This document shows positions 52,639-60,498 of a stretch of 64,000 nt of DNA, piece after piece; the stretch's first letter is position 1, and each line of letters begins with the position of its first letter. The notes below the pieces were generated by a model that was given only the letters and a program-made list of their open reading frames with translations, was not told where the DNA came from and ran no database searches. Made by a program: the position numbers and the translations under genes. Origin of the DNA: Nesterenkonia xinjiangensis (GTDB lineage Bacteria; Actinomycetota; Actinomycetes; Actinomycetales; Micrococcaceae); the NCBI RefSeq assembly GCF_013410745.1, contig NZ_JACCFY010000001.1, forward strand, positions 2,914,001 through 2,978,000, in the 5' to 3' direction.

Positions 52639-54387
52639 TCAGTCGCCTCGGAGCGCCCCGGCCACCATGGTGGGGAGTTCCGAGGCGTCGCTGTGTCCGA
52701 GGCTGGGGATGATCTCTGGGCTCAGCCCCAGGTACCAGGCGAAGAGCACCAGCAGGGCGGTGCAGATCATCACGACGGCGATGGTCAGCCACGTGCGCGT
52801 GGGGGTCGGTCGGGACAGCTCCACAGTGGGGCGCTGACGACGGCGTCGCTCGTCGCCGGGCTGCTCACCGCGGCGGCGCACCCAGGCGGCGGGCCCGCGC
52901 CCCGAGGCCGGTTCGTCCCGGGATTCCTGCTCGCCACGGCGCAACGGACGCAGGGGCCCGACGGCGGAGAACTCCGAGGTCTCCTCAGCGCTCAGTGCCG
53001 CGGAGCCGGCGGGCCGGTGCAGGGCGTCGGTCGGGCCGGCCGGGGCCGTCTCTGTGCCGGAGGGCCGTTCCGGACCGGGCGCAGCAGCGAGCACCGTGGT
53101 GGCGTCGTCCCCCTCGGGCGCCCCGACGGCACCATCGGGCTCATGAGAGACCACGGGGCCCTGCCATGGGGCGTGCTGCTGCCCGGGGTCCGGTGAGCGG
53201 AAGGCCTCGGTGGGGACCTCCGCGACGGTCTGCCGTTCATCCTCCTCCAGCGTGCTTCCGGCACGGGCGTGCAGCAGGGCGGCGGCGACGTCGTCGTCCC
53301 ACGCATCGGCCTCCACCCGAGTGGGGAACTCCTCCTGGGGCCCCCACGCGGCGGTGGCGCCCTCATCGGCGCTCTCCAAACCACCCTCGGCGGAGGCCTG
53401 GCCCGCGGCCGCAGCTGCGTGCCGCTGCTCGGCCGGGGCTGCTCCGGCCTCGGCGCCCGGAAGCACAGCCGTCCCGTCGGGCGTTCCGCCGTCGTGCGTC
53501 TCTTCTCCCGCGGGGTGCTCCTGGGGAGGAATGTGGTCGAGGTCCTCCTCGCGGAGTTCCGCACGGCACCGGCGTACCAGGGCGAGGAGCTCGTCGGCGT
53601 GCTTGGGACGCTCCTCGACCGCGGGACGCGTGGCCGCCCGGACGACCTCGTCCAGCGCCGGGGAGAGCCCGGGAACTGCGGCAGAGGGTGCCGGCACCGT
53701 GGAGTTCACGTGCTGGAAGGCCACACGGACCGGGGAGTCCCCGGTGTAGGGCTGCACCCCGGTGAGCATCTCGTAGAGCAGGATCCCGACGGCATAGATG
53801 TCGGCGCGCTCGTCGGCACCTTCACCGGAGAGCAGCTCAGGTGAGATGTAGGCGACCGTCCCCATCAGCGTGCTGGTGCCGGAGTGGTGCGTGGCGGCCC
53901 GGGCGAGGCCGAAGTCGGCGAGCTTGATGCGCCCATCCCGAGAGACCAGCACGTTCTCCGGCTTGATGTCGCGGTGGACGAGACCGGCTCTGTGGGCGGC
54001 GCCGAGCCCGTGGAGGATGGCTTCGGTGTAGGTCAGCGCCAGGCGAGGGGTCATCGGGCCGCGCTTGAGCAGGGTGCGCAGCGTCGCCCCGGGCACGTGC
54101 TCCATGACGAGGTAAGCCGTCTCACGGGTCTGCCCCTGGTCCAGGACCTGGACGACGTGGGGATGAGAGATCAGGGCGGCGTTGCGGGCCTCCTGCTCGA
54201 AGCGCTCGACGACCTTGCGATCCTCGGCCAGATGGGGGAACAGCACCTTGAGCGCCACGTGGCGGCCCAGACGCGCGTCACGGGCCAGGTAGACCGTCGA
54301 CATGCCGCCGCGGGCCACCCGGTCTTCGATCTCGTAGCGTCCGTCGACGGTGGTGCCGATCCACGGATCTGACTGTTCGGTGCTCAC
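52639..54387 (-). CDS. pknL: Membrane-anchored serine/threonine protein kinase (PknL-like)
   Basis: A 582-residue kinase from GTG 54387. The catalytic domain (about 18-280) has the ATP-binding Lys47 in VALKVL, the catalytic HRDIKPEN (Asp140, Asn145) and DFG (158-160). A long Glu/Ala/Gly/Pro-rich linker (about 300-525) follows, then one membrane helix (about 532-555) and an extracellular tail of only 27 residues without PASTA domains. The position between aroG and a polyprenyl synthase near the division cluster matches mycobacterial pknL. Its start lies 31 bp after the synthase stop, with TAGGCT 7 bp before the GTG. Confidence 0.92.
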   Translation of the reverse strand: MSTEQSDPWIGTTVDGRYEIEDRVARGGMSTVYLARDARLGRHVALKVLFPHLAEDRKVVERFEQEARNAALISHPHVVQVLDQGQTRETAYLVMEHVPGATLRTLLKRGPMTPRLALTYTEAILHGLGAAHRAGLVHRDIKPENVLVSRDGRIKLADFGLARAATHHSGTSTLMGTVAYISPELLSGEGADERADIYAVGILLYEMLTGVQPYTGDSPVRVAFQHVNSTVPAPSAAVPGLSPALDEVVRAATRPAVEERPKHADELLALVRRCRAELREEDLDHIPPQEHPAGEETHDGGTPDGTAVLPGAEAGAAPAEQRHAAAAAGQASAEGGLESADEGATAAWGPQEEFPTRVEADAWDDDVAAALLHARAGSTLEEDERQTVAEVPTEAFRSPDPGQQHAPWQGPVVSHEPDGAVGAPEGDDATTVLAAAPGPERPSGTETAPAGPTDALHRPAGSAALSAEETSEFSAVGPLRPLRRGEQESRDEPASGRGPAAWVRRRGEQPGDERRRRQRPTVELSRPTPTRTWLTIAVVMICTALLVLFAWYLGLSPEIIPSLGHSDASELPTMVAGALRGD

Positions 54388-54418
54388 CTGGTCCAGCCTA
54401 GCGAAGACTCGGGGCTGC

Positions 54419-55522
54419 TCACCTGCTGCGCCGCACCAGACGGTCGCTGACATCCTGCAGGTCCGTCAGGACGTCTTCGGCCACGCCCGCCTCGCGCAGT
54501 CGGCGCACCTCCTCGTGGCTGCGCTCCAGGAGCGACTCGATGCTGCGCTCGACCTCCGCGACGGCGCCGGCGTCGGTGAGGATCTCCCGCGCGCGCTCCA
54601 CGGATGCGGCAGAGAGCTCAGGGTCACCGAGCATCGCCTCCAGTTCGCGCGCCGCGGGTGCGGGGGAGCGGAAGAGTCCGTAGGCGACCAGCTCGGTCCG
54701 CTTGCCCTCGCGCAGGTCGTCACCCACCGGTTTGCCGGTGGTCTCGGGGTCGCCGAAGACGCCGAGCAGATCGTCCCGGAGCTGGAAGGCCTCGCCCACG
54801 GGCAGGGCGGCCGCGGCCAGGAGCCGGCGCAGGGGTTCCTGCGCGCCGGCCAGCGCGGCGCCCAGGACCACGGGGTGCTCAGTGGAGTATCGGGCTGCTT
54901 TGTAGCGCAGCACCTGGCGGGCACGGACGACGGCCTGGCCTTCGTCCTCGGCAGCGGGGGCCACCTCGGCGTGGACGTCGAGATACTGCCCGGTGATCAC
55001 CTGGGTGTGCATCTGCTGGAAGCTGCGGCGCGCGGCGGCCAGCGCCTCCTCGGCGCCGTGCCGGTCCCGGGCGGCCGCCTCCGCCCCGGCGAAAGCCTCG
55101 CCTGCCCAGGAGAGCGCCAGGTCGCCCGCCAGGATCGCCCCGGAGGTTCCGAAGTGCACCGGATCTCCGGTGAACGCCTGCTGGCCGTGGAGCGTCTCGA
55201 AGCGCCGGTGGGTGCTCGGCTGGCCGCGGCGAGTCGCCGAGCGGTCGATGACGTCGTCGTGGACCAGCGCCGCTGCCTGGAAGAGCTCGAGGGAGACGGT
55301 GAGACGGTCCAATGCCGGGTGCGAGCCCGCCTCGCCCCCGGCCGCCCTCCAGCCGATCCAGGCGAGCACCGGACGCAGCCGCTTGCCTCCGCGGGTCAGC
55401 GCCGCCAGCGTCTCGACCAGGGGTGCGGCGTCCGGGGAGATCTCGGCGACCTCGAGTCGCCGCTCGTCCACGTGGTGGGTGCAGCAGGTCGTGACGTGGG
55501 CGATGAAGTCCGGGGTCCGCAT
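54419..55522 (-). CDS. idsA: Polyprenyl (geranylgeranyl-type) diphosphate synthase
   Basis: A 367-residue all-trans prenyl diphosphate synthase. The first Asp-rich motif DDVID is at 89-93 (LVHDDVIDRSATRRG), and the second, RDDLLGVFGD, lies near residue 235; both bind the Mg-diphosphate of the allylic substrate. The GKRLRP motif near 47-52 is also present. It makes C20 or similar prenyl chains for carotenoids, quinones or lipids; chain length cannot be read from motifs alone. AGGAGG is 9 bp before the ATG. Mycobacterial idsA2 is in the same neighbourhood. Confidence 0.93.
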   Translation of the reverse strand: MRTPDFIAHVTTCCTHHVDERRLEVAEISPDAAPLVETLAALTRGGKRLRPVLAWIGWRAAGGEAGSHPALDRLTVSLELFQAAALVHDDVIDRSATRRGQPSTHRRFETLHGQQAFTGDPVHFGTSGAILAGDLALSWAGEAFAGAEAAARDRHGAEEALAAARRSFQQMHTQVITGQYLDVHAEVAPAAEDEGQAVVRARQVLRYKAARYSTEHPVVLGAALAGAQEPLRRLLAAAALPVGEAFQLRDDLLGVFGDPETTGKPVGDDLREGKRTELVAYGLFRSPAPAARELEAMLGDPELSAASVERAREILTDAGAVAEVERSIESLLERSHEEVRRLREAGVAEDVLTDLQDVSDRLVRRSR

Positions 55523-55650
55523 CCGGGGTGGCCTCCTGGGGTCGGGACGTAGTGACCGCTGGGCACCGAGGCGCCGGGACGGCGGTTGCCAGCCTATCCC
55601 GTCGAGTCGCTGTCGGGTTCCGGGTCAGAGCAGCTGAGTACCCTGGGAGC

Positions 55651-56907
55651 ATGCACGAAGGAACTCCCTCGCGGCAGGACCGGCGGCCGCGGATCCTGGC
55701 GCATGTGGACATGGACGCCTACTTCGTCGAGGTCGAGCTTCTGGAGCGGCCGGAGCTGCGCGGACGCAAGCTCATCGTGGCCCAGGACTCGGGGCGCTCA
55801 GTGGTGCTCTCGGCGTCCTATGAGGCGAGGGCCGACGGTGTGCGCTCGGCGATGCCGCTGGGACGCGCCCGGCAGCTGAGCCCGCGCGCCCTGATCCTGC
55901 CCCCGCATCCGTTGCGGTACCGGGAGTTCTCGCTGCGGATCATGGAGTACTTCGGCACGGTGACCGATGCCGTCGAGCAGCTCAGCGTCGATGAGGCGTT
56001 CCTGGACCTGACCGGAGCCCGGCGACGGCTGGGGACGCCGGAGGAGATCGGCCGGACCATCCGCCGCGAGGTCCGGGAACAGTTCGGGCTGCCCTGCACC
56101 GTGGGCATCGCCGATCGCAAGTTCATCGCGAAGATCGCGTCGACCCGGGCCAAGCCTGACGGACTGCTCGTGGTGCCGCCGTCGCAGCGGCTCGATTTTC
56201 TGCACAGCCTGCCGGTCCGGGCGCTCTGGGGCGTGGGCGGTACCACCGCTGCCGCGCTGGAGCAGCTCGGAATCAGCACCGTGCGTCAGCTGGCAGAGAC
56301 CCCGGAGGATCTGCTGCGTCGACGTTTCGGCGTCACCGGCTCACACCTGCGTCGGCTGGCCTGGGGAGATGACGAGCGGACGGTGCAGCCCCACCGGGAG
56401 GAGAAGAGCATCGGGGCGGAGGAGACCTTCGCTCAGGACGTCTCCTCCACCGCGGAGCTCCACGAGGAGATCCTGCGCCTGAGCCATCGGATCGCGGCCC
56501 GGCTGCGCGCCGCGGGGATGTCGGCCCAGGGCATCAGCCTGAAGCTGCGCTACCGGGACTTCGAGACGCTCACCCGCAGTGCGACGTTGACCCACCCCAC
56601 CCAGTCTGCCCTGACCATCCGTTCCCGGGCGGCGGTGCTTCTGGATCGGCTCGGTCCGCGGGCTCAGCCGGTGCGGCTGATCGGAATCCGCGCCGAGCGG
56701 CTCCATCACGACGGCGGAGCGCTGCAGCTCAGCTTCGACCGGGCTGAGACCAACTGGATCGATGCCGAGAACGTGCTCGACGCCGTCGCACGTCGCTTCC
56801 CCAGCGCCGCGGTGGGTCCGGCGTCGCTCCTGCGGTCGGAGAGCGGGGGGCGGGAGGACACCGATGCTGCCGACGATCGGAGCAGCGCTCCGGACGACGT
56901 CGGCTGA
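55651..56907 (+). CDS. dinB: DNA polymerase IV (Y family)
   Basis: A 418-residue translesion polymerase. Catalytic acids lie in HVDMDAYFVEVE and SVDEAFLDLT; helix-hairpin-helix, thumb and little-finger regions follow in normal order. The last 35 residues are a disordered acidic tail; no beta-clamp-binding Q-motif is obvious there. ATG 55651 is 6 bp after TACCCT, with only GGGAG in between, so a leaderless message is likely. Divergent from the polyprenyl synthase. No LexA box (CGAAC-N4-GTTCG) was seen upstream. Confidence 0.94.
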   Translation: MHEGTPSRQDRRPRILAHVDMDAYFVEVELLERPELRGRKLIVAQDSGRSVVLSASYEARADGVRSAMPLGRARQLSPRALILPPHPLRYREFSLRIMEYFGTVTDAVEQLSVDEAFLDLTGARRRLGTPEEIGRTIRREVREQFGLPCTVGIADRKFIAKIASTRAKPDGLLVVPPSQRLDFLHSLPVRALWGVGGTTAAALEQLGISTVRQLAETPEDLLRRRFGVTGSHLRRLAWGDDERTVQPHREEKSIGAEETFAQDVSSTAELHEEILRLSHRIAARLRAAGMSAQGISLKLRYRDFETLTRSATLTHPTQSALTIRSRAAVLLDRLGPRAQPVRLIGIRAERLHHDGGALQLSFDRAETNWIDAENVLDAVARRFPSAAVGPASLLRSESGGREDTDAADDRSSAPDDVG

Positions 56908-57091
56908 GCTCGTCCCCTGCGGGGTCCAGGGAGAGCGGGTGACCCGGCGGCGTCACGATGTCGCAGGGGTTCGTGACCGGTGGCATCCAGCTCCGACGTG
57001 CGCGGAAGTTGAACCTGGACGTCAGCTGAACACTCGGTCACAGCACTGTCACAGGACGGATCACAGCTAGGTCTCGGGCCCGCCGAGACGG

Positions 57092-57097
57092 TAGAAT
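57092..57097 (+). promoter_or_regulatory. Candidate -10 element of the DUF3040 gene
   Basis: TAGAAT is a good actinobacterial -10 hexamer 85 bp before the start codon; no clear -35 precedes it, which is common for such promoters. The leader would be about 80 nt and ends in AAGGAG. Confidence 0.4.
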
Positions 57098-57182
57098 GAT
57101 ATTCCAGGCGAACCTGCTTGGACCCTGTGCGAAGAAGGACGCCCAGGGACAGCGACCGCCGGCGACTGCAAGGAGCGTCACG

Positions 57183-57587
57183 ATGCCACTCTCGGAGCGA
57201 GAACAGCGCATGCTGAAGGAACTGGAGGAGCAGCTCCAGTCCGAGGACCCCGGTTTCGCGACGTCGATGCAGGAGGCGCCCACCGGGAAGGTCAACATCC
57301 GGAATCTGGTGCTCGGGCTCCTGATCGCCGTCCTCGGTCTCGTCGTCCTGCTCTTCAGCATCTACAGCCAGTGGATCCCCGTCGGGGTCGTCGGCTTCCT
57401 CGTCATGGGTGCCGGTGTCTATTTCGCGACCACCGGAGGCACCGGGGCGGGATCGTCCCGGGGAGGTTCCGGAGGGAACGGCGGCGGCGGAGGCGGGGGA
57501 GGTCCCCGTGGCACGACACCCAGCCCCTCGGGCTCATTCATGAGCGGACTCGAGCAGCGTTGGGAGGAGCGCCGCCGCCAGGACTGA
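57183..57587 (+). CDS. DUF3040 membrane protein
   Basis: A 134-residue protein with the DUF3040 signature: PLSEREQRMLKELEEQLQSEDPGFA at the N-terminus, two membrane segments (about 41-60 and 64-84), then a Gly-rich tail with a run of eight glycines. ATG 57183 has AAGGAGCG upstream. Its function is unknown; homologues lie just before mraZ in many Actinobacteria (Rv2169c region), suggesting an envelope role. Confidence 0.9.
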   Translation: MPLSEREQRMLKELEEQLQSEDPGFATSMQEAPTGKVNIRNLVLGLLIAVLGLVVLLFSIYSQWIPVGVVGFLVMGAGVYFATTGGTGAGSSRGGSGGNGGGGGGGGPRGTTPSPSGSFMSGLEQRWEERRRQD

Positions 57588-57680
57588 TCGTCCTGGTCCG
57601 GCCCACGCCCTGATCTCGCGCGACCCGCTGGGTGGCGCGGCGCCCCTCGCTCTGGTGGCCCTTGTGGCCTGAAAGATTCT

Positions 57681-57716
57681 CGAAGCCCTCCTGGGAGATC
57701 CTCCCGGAGGGCTTCG
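57681..57716 (+). terminator. Terminator after the DUF3040 gene
   Basis: An 11-bp perfect stem (57681-57691 with 57706-57716) whose 14-nt interior can form a further GGGAG/CTCCC stem. It lies 94 bp after the stop codon. Confidence 0.75.
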
Positions 57717-57752
57717 CTGTGTCCGGCGATCGCCGGGCGTCGGCGTCGGATG

Positions 57753-57784
57753 AGTGGGGGCGGGCCCGCGGGCCCGCCCCCACT
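57753..57784. repeat. Perfect 32-bp GC-only-core palindrome
   Basis: Positions 57753-57768 are the exact reverse complement of 57769-57784, with AGT/ACT at the ends and G/C throughout the core. In RNA it would form a very stable hairpin; in DNA it could extrude as a cruciform. It stands between the DUF3040 terminator and the CCAC repeat array. Confidence 0.9.
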
Positions 57785-57802
57785 GATGGTGACCGGTGTC
57801 CT

Positions 57803-57944
57803 CCACTTCCCACCACGCGAGTCTCCACTTCCCACCACGAGGGTCCCCACTTCCCACCACAGGCGGTCCACCGCTGCCCTCCGGCGACGCCGTGAGGGCC
57901 CCCCGAACGGCCCGACCTCGCCGCGGCGCCCCACCTCCCACCAC
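57803..57944 (-). repeat. Array of inverted GTGG pairs upstream of mraZ
   Basis: Three perfect copies of CCACTTCCCACCAC begin at 57803, 57825 and 57847 (22-bp period); a fourth with one change (CCACCTCCCACCAC) begins at 57931. Read on the minus strand each unit is GTGG-TGGGAA-GTGG, with the two GTGG elements 10 bp apart, the same spacing as in the MraZ box beside the gene. The array may be an additional, inverted MraZ-binding region. Confidence 0.6.
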
Positions 57945-58025
57945 CTCCTGCTGTTCCATGAAACTCCATGTCAGCGCGATGCGACGGTGGAGTCAGACGG
58001 ATCTCCCCGGGGTGGCATGGGGCAT

Positions 58026-58060
58026 GTGGGTTGAAAGTGGGGGGAAGTGGGGTAAAGTGG
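58026..58060 (+). promoter_or_regulatory. MraZ box: four GTGG repeats
   Basis: GTGG occurs at 58026, 58037, 58047 and 58057, spaced 11, 10 and 10 bp, in the context GAAAGTGGGG/GAAGTGGGG/AAAGTGGAG. Direct repeats of TGGG-type units at 10-bp intervals before mraZ are the known binding site of MraZ, which represses its own operon. It lies 67-101 bp before the mraZ start codon. Confidence 0.8.
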
Positions 58061-58126
58061 AGGGCGTGAGAGGGAAGAGGGTTCCTGGAGGGCGATTCAG
58101 CGCGAACATGTGAGGCGGTGGGAGCT

Positions 58127-58558
58127 GTGTTCCTCGGCACCTACACCCCGCGCATGGACGAGAAGGGTCGTCTGATCCTCCCCGCGAAGTACCGTGACGA
58201 TCTGGCTGAAGGCCTGGTCCTCACACGCGGGCAGGAACGGTGCATCTACGTGTTCAGCACGGAGGAGTTCCAGAACGTGCATCAGCAGATGCGCCAGGCC
58301 CCGCTGACCTCTCGACAGGCACGTGACTACATCCGCGTGTTCCTGTCCGGCGCCTCGGACGAGACGCCGGACAAGCAGGGTCGCATCACGATTCCGTCGG
58401 CTCTGCGGGAGTACGCGGGGCTCGATCGCGATGTCACGGTGATCGGCGCGGGGGACCGGGCTGAGATCTGGGACAGCGCGGCATGGAACGCCTACCTGGA
58501 GGAGAAGGAGTCGGAGTTCTCGTCGACGGACGAGGAGGCCATTCCGGGAATCTTCTAG
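58127..58558 (+). CDS. mraZ: Transcriptional regulator MraZ
   Basis: A 143-residue protein with two SpoVT-AbrB-type DNA-binding halves (about 1-60 with [17 protein letters not shown], and 75-125 with [18 protein letters not shown]). I chose GTG 58127 because it gives the family N-terminus MFLGTYTPR and the 143 residues of the mycobacterial protein; GTG 58118 would add three residues. MraZ binds the repeat box upstream and controls the division and cell-wall cluster that follows. rsmH starts after 188 bp. Confidence 0.96.
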   Translation: MFLGTYTPRMDEKGRLILPAKYRDDLAEGLVLTRGQERCIYVFSTEEFQNVHQQMRQAPLTSRQARDYIRVFLSGASDETPDKQGRITIPSALREYAGLDRDVTVIGAGDRAEIWDSAAWNAYLEEKESEFSSTDEEAIPGIF

Positions 58559-58746
58559 GTGCACGGCATCCTCCGGGATGCCACAGCGTGCGGCACGCCG
58601 CACGGAACCACGAACAGGCGAGAGGGTCCTTGGGCGAGTTCTCCAGCCGCTCCGAGCGCATCCTGACATCCCTTCCCCGGTGTCAGGCGGCATCGGCGCG
58701 GAGGGGGAACCTGGTCAAGGATCCTCTCCGGCATCGGGAGGCGAAC

Positions 58747-59751
58747 ATGGCAGAGCGGAGTCCTGGAGACCGGCACGTCCCCGTGATGCGCGATCGATGC
58801 GTCGAGCTGCTTCTCGGCCGCGCGGACGTCCTTCGCCGGGCCGGACATGCGCCGGTGGTCATCGACGCCACCCTGGGCATGGGAGGCCATGCTGAGGCGC
58901 TCCTGTCCTCCTGCGACGATGTCCGGGTCATCGGCCTCGACCGAGACACCCAGGCCCTGGAGCTGGCCGGCCGACGGCTGTCCGCCTACGGAGAGAGGTT
59001 CCGCGGGGTCCGCACCGTCTACGACCGGGCGGACGAGGTCGCAGCGGAGGAGCTGGTCGACGGTGAGGCGTTGGCAGGGATCCTCTTCGATCTGGGCGTC
59101 TCCTCCCTTCAGCTCGACGAGGCCGAACGCGGCTTCGCCTATTCCTACGATGCTCCGCTGGACATGCGGATGGACGCCGCGGCGGACTCTGAGGACGAGA
59201 CGGCCGCCGAGCTCCTCGCCCGGATCACCGAGGCCGATCTTCGCCGCATCCTCAAGGAGTACGGCGAAGAGCGCTTCGCCGGACGGATCGCGTCACGCAT
59301 CGTGGCCCGGCGAGGCAGCACGCCGTTCACCTCCACCGCAGATCTTGCGGCCGTCGTCGATGCCGCCGTCCCGGGTGCCTCCAAGCGCACCGGCGGTCAT
59401 CCCGCCAAGCGCACCTTCCAGGCGCTGCGCATTGCGGTGAACCGCGAGCTCGAGGTCCTGGCCGAGGCCGTGCCGCGTGCCATGGACGCCCTGCCGCTGG
59501 GCGGCAGGCTCGTGGTGCTGAGCTACCACTCCCTGGAGGACCGGCTCGTCAAGCAGTCGATCACCTCTCGGACCAGATCCTCAACACCCCAGGGGCTGCC
59601 AGTGGAGCTCGAGGAGCACCGGCCCACCTTCCGACCGCTCACCCGCGGGGCCGAGATTCCAGACCAGGAGGAGATGGCCGTCAACCCGCGAGCCGCCTCC
59701 GCGAAACTGCGATCGGCTGAGAAGATCAAAGTTGTGAGGAGCACACGATGA
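58747..59751 (+). CDS. rsmH: 16S rRNA (cytosine(1402)-N4)-methyltransferase
   Basis: A 334-residue SAM-dependent methyltransferase. HVPVM opens the protein, the SAM loop is DATLGMGGH (40-48), and FDLGVSSLQLD, KRTFQALRIAVNREL and VVLSYHSLEDR are typical RsmH motifs. It modifies C1402 in the ribosomal decoding centre. GGGAGG lies 5 bp before ATG 58747. The stop overlaps the next gene by ATGA. Second gene of the division cluster, as in most bacteria. Confidence 0.96.
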   Translation: MAERSPGDRHVPVMRDRCVELLLGRADVLRRAGHAPVVIDATLGMGGHAEALLSSCDDVRVIGLDRDTQALELAGRRLSAYGERFRGVRTVYDRADEVAAEELVDGEALAGILFDLGVSSLQLDEAERGFAYSYDAPLDMRMDAAADSEDETAAELLARITEADLRRILKEYGEERFAGRIASRIVARRGSTPFTSTADLAAVVDAAVPGASKRTGGHPAKRTFQALRIAVNRELEVLAEAVPRAMDALPLGGRLVVLSYHSLEDRLVKQSITSRTRSSTPQGLPVELEEHRPTFRPLTRGAEIPDQEEMAVNPRAASAKLRSAEKIKVVRSTR

Positions 59752-60413
59752 GCACACAGGCTGTTCCCGAACAGGACCTGTCCCCGGCGCGCTCCGCTGC
59801 AAGGCCGCAGCAGTCCCTCGGCCTGGCCGCGCCGGCCCTGCGTGCGCTGCCGAAAGTGCGCCGCCGCCATCGTGGTCTCACCGCCGGCATCATCGCTCTG
59901 ATGGTCGCCGCGCTCGCCGTGGTGCTCGCGGTCAACATCCACGTGTCGAACGCCCAGTATCGGGTCGTGGAGCTCAGCAACCAGCACCAGCTGCTCACCC
60001 AGCAGAATCAGGCGCTCGAGCAGCAGGTCCTGCACCTGCAGTCGCCCCAGGTGCTCTCCGACACGGCCGTCTCGCTAGGCATGGTGATGCCGTCCGAGGC
60101 GGGTGCGTTCGATCTCGCCACCGCTGAGGTCAGCGGATCGGCCGAGGCCGCGGACTCGGCCGATCGCCCGTCCCGCTTCGTCTCGACTCCGGTGCAGCCC
60201 GGGGACGAGATGGCGCCTTCGCTGGATGTCGCGGAGCAGGCCGGCGGCGCCCCCTCCGGGATGCTCGGGACCGGCGCGTTGAACACCCTCACCCTGCCCG
60301 CCCCGGGGCACAATGGACAGCAGGCCGCGGAGGCGCCGGCCACAGAGGGCGGGTCCGATGACAGTCCTCAGCGGCTCAACGGCGGGACCATCCCGGCCCC
60401 CGGCCTGAACTGA
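59748..60413 (+). CDS. ftsL: FtsL-like cell division protein
   Basis: A 221-residue single-pass membrane protein: a basic cytoplasmic N-terminus (about 1-42, LPKVRRRHRG), one membrane helix (about 43-63) and a coiled-coil segment (about 68-100, VVELSNQHQLLTQQNQALEQQVLHL). Topology and position between rsmH and the class B PBP identify it as FtsL. It is nearly twice the usual length because of a Ser/Ala/Gly/Pro-rich outer tail from about 120 to 221, poorly conserved in composition. Translationally coupled to rsmH by ATGA. Confidence 0.85.
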   Translation: MSTQAVPEQDLSPARSAARPQQSLGLAAPALRALPKVRRRHRGLTAGIIALMVAALAVVLAVNIHVSNAQYRVVELSNQHQLLTQQNQALEQQVLHLQSPQVLSDTAVSLGMVMPSEAGAFDLATAEVSGSAEAADSADRPSRFVSTPVQPGDEMAPSLDVAEQAGGAPSGMLGTGALNTLTLPAPGHNGQQAAEAPATEGGSDDSPQRLNGGTIPAPGLN

Positions 60414-60498
60414 CAGCGCTCGGCCGTCGGGCTCCGCACCGTCGGTGCCCGGTCCCGTCCGCCGACCGCCCCTCAGACCTCGGAGGATCCCAGCAGCG

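Larger units (their letters stand above)
57588..58126. other. 539-bp intergenic region before mraZ
   Basis: No credible gene is present; the short open frames in it arise from repeats and GC bias. From left to right it holds a terminator (57681-57716), a perfect 32-bp palindrome (57753-57784), a tandem array of CCAC pairs (57803-57944), about 80 bp without evident structure, and a conventional MraZ box (58026-58060) 67 bp before the mraZ start codon. Confidence 0.75.

Noticed and set aside
55591-55650. SOS (LexA) control of dinB
   Set aside because: No CGAAC-N4-GTTCG box or close variant is visible upstream of the start codon.
57803-57944. A short CRISPR-like array
   Set aside because: Copies are only 14 bp with 8-bp gaps, far below CRISPR dimensions, and no cas gene is present. 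The unit fits MraZ-type sites better.
57796-58113. A possible 105-residue gene before mraZ rich in His, Pro and Ser
   Set aside because: It is generated by the CCAC repeat array and the MraZ box and has no RBS. Minus-strand frames with VGGKWG-type repeats arise from the same DNA repeats.
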